Positions 22,284 to 26,001 of a DNA stretch of 26,001 nucleotides are shown one piece after another. Source of the DNA: Endobugula sp047636495. GTDB taxonomy: Bacteria; Pseudomonadota; Gammaproteobacteria; Pseudomonadales; Cellvibrionaceae. The stretch lies in NCBI GenBank assembly GCA_047636495.1, contig JBLILH010000036.1, positions 1 to 26,001 of the forward strand, read 5' to 3'. A model generated the notes under the pieces. The model made no database searches. It was not told the DNA's origin and saw only the letters and a list, made by a program, of their open reading frames with translations. Within the stretch, counting starts at the first letter, position 1, and each line of letters starts with the position of its first letter. The position numbers and the translations under genes were made by a program.

Positions 22284-22715
22284 ATGCGTCATTACGAAAT
22301 TATATTTCTTGTGCACCCTGATCAGAGTGAACAAGTCGCTGGTATGGTTGAGCGTTACACTGCTTCAATCAACGAAGAAGGTGGTCAAGTTCACCGTCTA
22401 GAAGATTGGGGTCGTCGTCATTTAGCGTACTCGATCAACAAAATCCATAAAGCCCACTACATTTTGATGAATGTAGAATGTAGCGATGCGGTATTAAACG
22501 AGTTAACCACGACTTTCCGTTATAACGATGCGGTATTACGTCACATGGTCGTTCGTACTGATGAAGCGGTTGTTGAAGAATCGCCGATCATGAAAGTAGA
22601 AAAAGAAGGTCGTGAGCGTCGTACTCGTCGCGAAGAGCGTTCTGAGCCAGCTCAAGAACAGAAGAAACCACAACCATCTGAAGCTCCCGCTTCTGATGCA
22701 GCAGGAGAAGCATAA
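22284..22715 (+). CDS. rpsF: 30S ribosomal protein S6
   Basis: A small-subunit protein that binds 16S rRNA together with S18. It opens with MRHYEIIFLVHPDQSEQVAG and contains GGQVHRLEDWGRRHLAYSIN and KAHYILMNVEC, as in S6. The 143-aa length includes a charged tail (RERRTRREERSEPAQEQKKP and an Ala-rich end). E. coli S6 has a tail that RimK extends with glutamates; this one is different. AAGGA lies upstream. One base separates it from rpsR, in the conserved S6-S18-L9 operon. Confidence 0.97.
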   Translation: MRHYEIIFLVHPDQSEQVAGMVERYTASINEEGGQVHRLEDWGRRHLAYSINKIHKAHYILMNVECSDAVLNELTTTFRYNDAVLRHMVVRTDEAVVEESPIMKVEKEGRERRTRREERSEPAQEQKKPQPSEAPASDAAGEA

Positions 22716-22716
22716 G

Positions 22717-22947
22717 ATGTCTCGTTTTTTCCGTCGTCGTAAGTTTTGTCGTTTTACTGCTGAAGGCACTAAGCAAATCGATTATAAAGATTTGGAAACC
22801 TTAAAAGCCTATATTTCAGAAACAGGTAAAATCGTTCCTAGTCGTATTACAGGTACAAAAGCTAAGTATCAGCGCCAGTTGTCAACCGCTATTAAGCGCG
22901 CACGCTTCTTAGCACTAGTGCCTTATACCGATAGTCACGATAGGTAA
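22717..22947 (+). CDS. rpsR: 30S ribosomal protein S18
   Basis: 76 aa, beginning MSRFFRRRKFCRFTAEGTKQ and containing LKAYISETGKIVPSRITGTK and KYQRQLSTAIKRARFLALVP, the S18 family core. The start at 22717 is supported by GGAG upstream and by the family length; the frame is open to 22612 only because it overlaps rpsF. It partners with S6 on the platform of the small subunit. Confidence 0.97.
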   Translation: MSRFFRRRKFCRFTAEGTKQIDYKDLETLKAYISETGKIVPSRITGTKAKYQRQLSTAIKRARFLALVPYTDSHDR

Positions 22948-22950
22948 TAT

Positions 22951-23823
22951 ATGATGCGCGCCCTAGCGGAGTTTATGATGCGTGGGCGGCTTCAGGCAGG
23001 AACCATTGCTATATTGGGATATATTATTCCGCTACTAGCGCCTGCTGCCGTTGCGTTAACGACATTGCGCAAAGGTGCAACCGAAGGCATTATTATTTTG
23101 TTTGTCGGTGCTGTTCCAGCCCTGCTATCGTTATGGTTTGGAGAAGGAAATACGTTAATCACGTGGATGGCTTTACTGTCATTGTTTGTGGTGTATCTCC
23201 CCGCACTGATATTGCGCACAACGATTTTGTTGTCGTCAATGATGCTTTCTGCCATTGCCGCCGCAACGTTCATTGCAATGGCAACCCTCTGGGTTGCTCC
23301 TGATGTTGTCGACACCATGTCTGACAATGTCATCAAGCAGATGGAAGTGTTAGCGCAAGCGCAAGAAGGTCAGTCGGCACAGCAATCAAAGGCTATGATG
23401 CCACTATTGACCTTAGCGACTACAGTCGGCATGTCGGGTTTGTTAGCATACATCTTGACAGTCAACGGTTTCATTGGCGTGTTATTTGGACGTTGGTTGC
23501 AGTCTCTGGCATACAACCCTGGTGGCTTCGGTGAAGAGTTTCGTGGCCTACGATTGGGTCTTGGTTTTTCAGTGGTGTGCTTTTTAGGCAATATACTGCT
23601 GAGTTATCAAAGTGACCAATATTGGTGGTGGTCAAATGTTTTGGCGCTGCCTCTGTTGTTGGTCGCGGCAGCGGTTGTACACGAAGTGGTTCGCCAGAGA
23701 GCGCTAGGCGCTCAGTGGTTAATACTGTTTTATATTCTGACACTCGTCTTGATGCCAGTCGTCATGAGTATTGGTTTTTTAGATGCGTGGTTAAATTTTC
23801 GCGATCGACTGCAAAAGCAGTGA
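22951..23823 (+). CDS. Polytopic membrane protein of the rpsR-rplI interval (DUF2232-like)
   Basis: 290 aa with about seven to eight predicted membrane helices, for example AGTIAILGYIIPLLAPAAVA (about 16-35), GIIILFVGAVPALLSLWF, MLSAIAAATFIAMATLWV and LILFYILTLVLMPVVMSIGF (about 255-274). A soluble loop around residues 125-145 (IKQMEVLAQAQEGQSAQQSK) separates two halves. The position between rpsR and rplI matches a conserved but uncharacterised membrane gene in Pseudomonas and relatives. I assign it to the DUF2232/YybS-like group with moderate confidence; its function is unknown. AGGTAAT lies just before the ATGATG start. Confidence 0.8.
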   Translation: MMRALAEFMMRGRLQAGTIAILGYIIPLLAPAAVALTTLRKGATEGIIILFVGAVPALLSLWFGEGNTLITWMALLSLFVVYLPALILRTTILLSSMMLSAIAAATFIAMATLWVAPDVVDTMSDNVIKQMEVLAQAQEGQSAQQSKAMMPLLTLATTVGMSGLLAYILTVNGFIGVLFGRWLQSLAYNPGGFGEEFRGLRLGLGFSVVCFLGNILLSYQSDQYWWWSNVLALPLLLVAAAVVHEVVRQRALGAQWLILFYILTLVLMPVVMSIGFLDAWLNFRDRLQKQ

Positions 23824-23856
23824 TGGCATAAAAATTACATTAAAGAGGATTGCGAG

Positions 23857-24303
23857 ATGGAAGTTATTCTACTCGAAAAAGTGGGTAAATTAGGTGGTAT
23901 TGGTGATAAAGTCGCTGTTAAGGCAGGGTTTGGTCGTAACTATTTAATTCCTCACGGCAAAGCATTATCGGCCACTGCTGCCAACGTAGCAGAGTTCGAA
24001 GTACGCCGTGCTGAATTAGAAGCAGCAGAAGCAGAAACTAAAAAAGCGGCTGAAGTACGCGCTGAGCAATTGATTGATCTTGAAGTCACTATTACTTCAA
24101 GTGCGGGCGAAGAAGGCAAGCTATTTGGTTCTATCGGTACCCGCGATATCGCTGATGCGGTAACGGCTGCTGGTGTTGCTATTGAGAAATCTGAAGTACG
24201 TTTGCCAGAAGGCGCTTTGCGCAATGTAGGCGAGTACTCGGTTGATATTCAACTGCATAGTGAAGTGACTAAAGTGATTAAATTAATTGTTGCTACAGTC
24301 TAA
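23857..24303 (+). CDS. rplI: 50S ribosomal protein L9
   Basis: 148 aa. The N-terminal rRNA-binding domain reads MEVILLEKVGKLGGIGDKVA, then VKAGFGRNYLIPHGKA. It is followed by the long connecting helix (about 41-75, rich in Ala and Glu) and the C-terminal domain with LFGSIGTRDIADAV and RLPEGALRNVGEYSVDIQLH. GAGGA lies upstream. It ends the ribosomal operon, before a strong terminator. Confidence 0.97.
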   Translation: MEVILLEKVGKLGGIGDKVAVKAGFGRNYLIPHGKALSATAANVAEFEVRRAELEAAEAETKKAAEVRAEQLIDLEVTITSSAGEEGKLFGSIGTRDIADAVTAAGVAIEKSEVRLPEGALRNVGEYSVDIQLHSEVTKVIKLIVATV

Positions 24304-24343
24304 GTAATCGTCGCTAACACTTTTATTGACGTTGCTTTTCGAG

Positions 24344-24364
24344 GCGCTTTTCTGTGAGAAACGC
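24344..24364 (+). terminator. Weak hairpin after rplI
   Basis: GCGCTTTTCT-GTG-AGAAACGC forms a short imperfect stem followed by TTCTTTTG. It may be an auxiliary terminator ahead of the stronger one at 24400. Confidence 0.35.
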
Positions 24365-24399
24365 TTCTTTTGAGCTGAAAATCAGTAAATATGAAAATT

Positions 24400-24435
24400 A
24401 AAAGCACTGCAGGTATCAGCCGGTAGTGCTTTTTT
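24400..24435 (+). terminator. Rho-independent terminator after rplI
   Basis: The perfect arms AAAAGCACT (24400-24408) and AGTGCTTTT (24425-24433) are followed by more T. The A-run/T-run symmetry could work in both directions, but placement fits the end of the rpsF-rplI transcript and separates it from dnaB. Confidence 0.8.
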
Positions 24436-24505
24436 GTGTGTGTTATATTATCTTTCTCCTAATGATAACTCTAACGCTTATCCCGAGCTCTGACACTGGG
24501 CTCTG

Positions 24506-25978
24506 ATGCGGAACCTAATAGCTAACCCTATACTTAATCCAGATACTCAATATATGTGCCCACAGCCTATGTACCCGCAAGATATGCTACCCGCCGATGA
24601 TATGCCCACGACTGAATACGCCGACGTGTCTTCATCGTCGCAGCCGTTGCCCCACTCGCCGGAAGCCGAGCAAGCGGTACTAGGCGGGTTGATGCTGGCG
24701 AATAATTTTTACGATGCGGTCGCAGAGGTGCTTAAGTTTGGCGATTTCTTTAAAAAAACCCACCAGCAAATATTCACGGCTATTAATAGTCTTGCAGAGG
24801 CAGAACAGCCCTTCGATATTATCACCTTGTCAGAAGAACTGGCTCGCCACGACGAGTTAGAGCGTATAGGGGGCATTGCTTATTTGTCGGAAGTGGCTAA
24901 AAACACACCGAGTGCGTCGAATATTACGGCTTACGCGCGGATCGTGCGAGAACACGCCACCATTCGCCAACTTATTCACGTCGCCAATGATATCTCTCGG
25001 TTAGGCTATGATTCGTCGGGTTTGGACGCGAACGACTTGCTTCAGCTGGCAGAAAAACGCGTCTTGGAAATTGCCGAAGGTCGCCCCAAAGAGGGGGGCT
25101 TGGAAGCAATGGAAGGCCTATTAAAAAGCACCGTCGAGCGGATTGATAAACTATTTCGTTCAAAGAGTGAGATTACCGGCTTAAGTAGCGGTTTAGTGGA
25201 TTTAGATAAGCGTACAGCGGGTTGGCAGAACGGTGAGCTAATTATTTTAGCCGCACGTCCGTCGATGGGTAAAACCGCGTTAGCGCTAAATTTTGTTGAG
25301 ACAGCAGTGTTTACACAAAAAAAACCGGTATTAGTCTTTAGTATGGAGATGCCGTCAGAATCGCTGATCATGCGAATGATTTCATCGGTAGGCCGGATTG
25401 ATCAAACTAAAATTCGTAATGGACAGCTGACGGAAGAAGATTGGCCTAAGTTATCGACCGCTGTGCAGAAAATGAAAGGCGCCCCATTATTTATTGATGA
25501 CACCGCATCGCTAACGCCACAAGATATGCGTGCGCGCATTCGACGCACCACACGTGAGCATGGCGAGCCGGGTTTAATCATGGTCGATTACTTGCAGTTG
25601 ATGCAAGTTGCGGGGTCTAGTGACGGGCGTACGCAAGAAATATCCGAAATATCTCGATCACTCAAAGCGTTAGCGAAAGAATATAATTGCCCAGTCATTG
25701 CCTTGTCGCAGCTCAATCGTGGTGTAGAGCAACGTCCGAATAAGCGCCCAATGAATTCCGACTTACGTGAATCCGGTGCCATCGAGCAAGACGCCGATGT
25801 GATCTTGTTTATTTATCGTGACGATTATTACGATGAAGATAGCCCTGAAAAAGGCATCGCCGAATTAATTATCGGTAAGCAACGTAACGGCGAGATCGGT
25901 ACCTGTCGCGCCGCGTTTGTCGGTAAATACACCCGCTTTGAAAACCTCGCGCCGGATTATCTTCAGGCAGAATATTAA
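24506..25978 (+). CDS. dnaB: Replicative DNA helicase DnaB
   Basis: The hexameric helicase that unwinds DNA at the replication fork. The N-terminal helical domain (from PHSPEAEQAVLGGLML, about 49-64) is followed by a linker and the RecA-like domain: Walker A ARPSMGKTALALN (250-262), Walker B GLIMVDYLQLM, then SQLNRGVEQRPNKRP and SGAIEQDADVILFIYRD. The frame gives 490 aa, but the first 32 residues (Met/Pro-rich) are unlike the family and lack a clear ribosome-binding site. Starts at 24584 or 24602 are alternatives and would restore a usual N-terminal length. No intein is present. Its putative loader pair lies at 14517-16542. Confidence 0.96.
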   Translation: MRNLIANPILNPDTQYMCPQPMYPQDMLPADDMPTTEYADVSSSSQPLPHSPEAEQAVLGGLMLANNFYDAVAEVLKFGDFFKKTHQQIFTAINSLAEAEQPFDIITLSEELARHDELERIGGIAYLSEVAKNTPSASNITAYARIVREHATIRQLIHVANDISRLGYDSSGLDANDLLQLAEKRVLEIAEGRPKEGGLEAMEGLLKSTVERIDKLFRSKSEITGLSSGLVDLDKRTAGWQNGELIILAARPSMGKTALALNFVETAVFTQKKPVLVFSMEMPSESLIMRMISSVGRIDQTKIRNGQLTEEDWPKLSTAVQKMKGAPLFIDDTASLTPQDMRARIRRTTREHGEPGLIMVDYLQLMQVAGSSDGRTQEISEISRSLKALAKEYNCPVIALSQLNRGVEQRPNKRPMNSDLRESGAIEQDADVILFIYRDDYYDEDSPEKGIAELIIGKQRNGEIGTCRAAFVGKYTRFENLAPDYLQAEY

Positions 25979-25980
25979 AT

Positions 25981-26001
25981 TATTGATTTATTGATTTATT
26001 G
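25981..26001. repeat. TATTGATT tandem repeat at the window edge
   Basis: Two full units and a partial third follow the dnaB stop; the repeat may continue beyond the window. Confidence 0.7.

Overview
This window looks like part of the chromosome of a marine-type gammaproteobacterium. The supports are the rpsF-rpsR-(membrane protein)-rplI-dnaB order, as in Pseudomonas and relatives, a HutC-controlled hut locus, a YggE/SIMPL protein, a DUF4197 protein, and a lambda P-like protein paired with a DnaT-domain protein. I cannot name the genus.

Layout. 1-4125 is a decayed accessory stretch. It holds a broken RAYT/IS200-type transposase gene carrying a small palindromic insertion, a broken leucine-rich-repeat gene, one intact gene for an unknown exported protein, a shattered AbiGi-type abortive-infection gene, and a 28-unit array of a 23-bp repeat that runs into the hutH stop codon. 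4126-9740 is the hut locus: hutC-hutU-hutH on the minus strand and hutI diverging on the plus strand. Two identical palindromic operators (CTTGTATATACAAG) lie between hutC and hutI. 9741-10773 is rich in REP-like palindromes, has a small YdcH-type gene, and carries a MITE-like element whose end supplies that gene's stop codon. 10774-16542, all minus strand, holds a HutG-like arginase-fold hydrolase, a class II glutamine amidotransferase, an HflX-family GTPase, a lambda P-like protein and a protein with four DnaT-like domains. 16770-19921, plus strand, holds DUF4197, SIMPL, an RlmB-type rRNA methyltransferase and a LysE/RhtB exporter. 19918-21853, minus strand, holds an XRE regulator with two upstream operator-like repeats and an iron-type alcohol dehydrogenase. 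22169-25978 is the ribosomal protein S6/S18/L9 cluster followed by dnaB.

How the genes work together. HutH, HutU, HutI and the HutG-like enzyme cover all four steps from histidine to glutamate plus formamide, with urocanate as the expected HutC inducer. No histidine transporter is present here. The pair at 14517-16542 resembles lambda-type replication genes domesticated as helicase-loading factors; their expected client, DnaB, is encoded about 8 kb away.

The most interesting items are this candidate helicase-loader pair (four DnaT-like domains, 89-nt gene overlap), the 23-bp array with its internal 138-bp duplication, the palindromic element nested in a RAYT pseudogene, the MITE that ends a gene, and repeated 12-bp tandem expansions. 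I did not find a clear, intact, new multi-gene system. Everything here is read by eye, without database searches.
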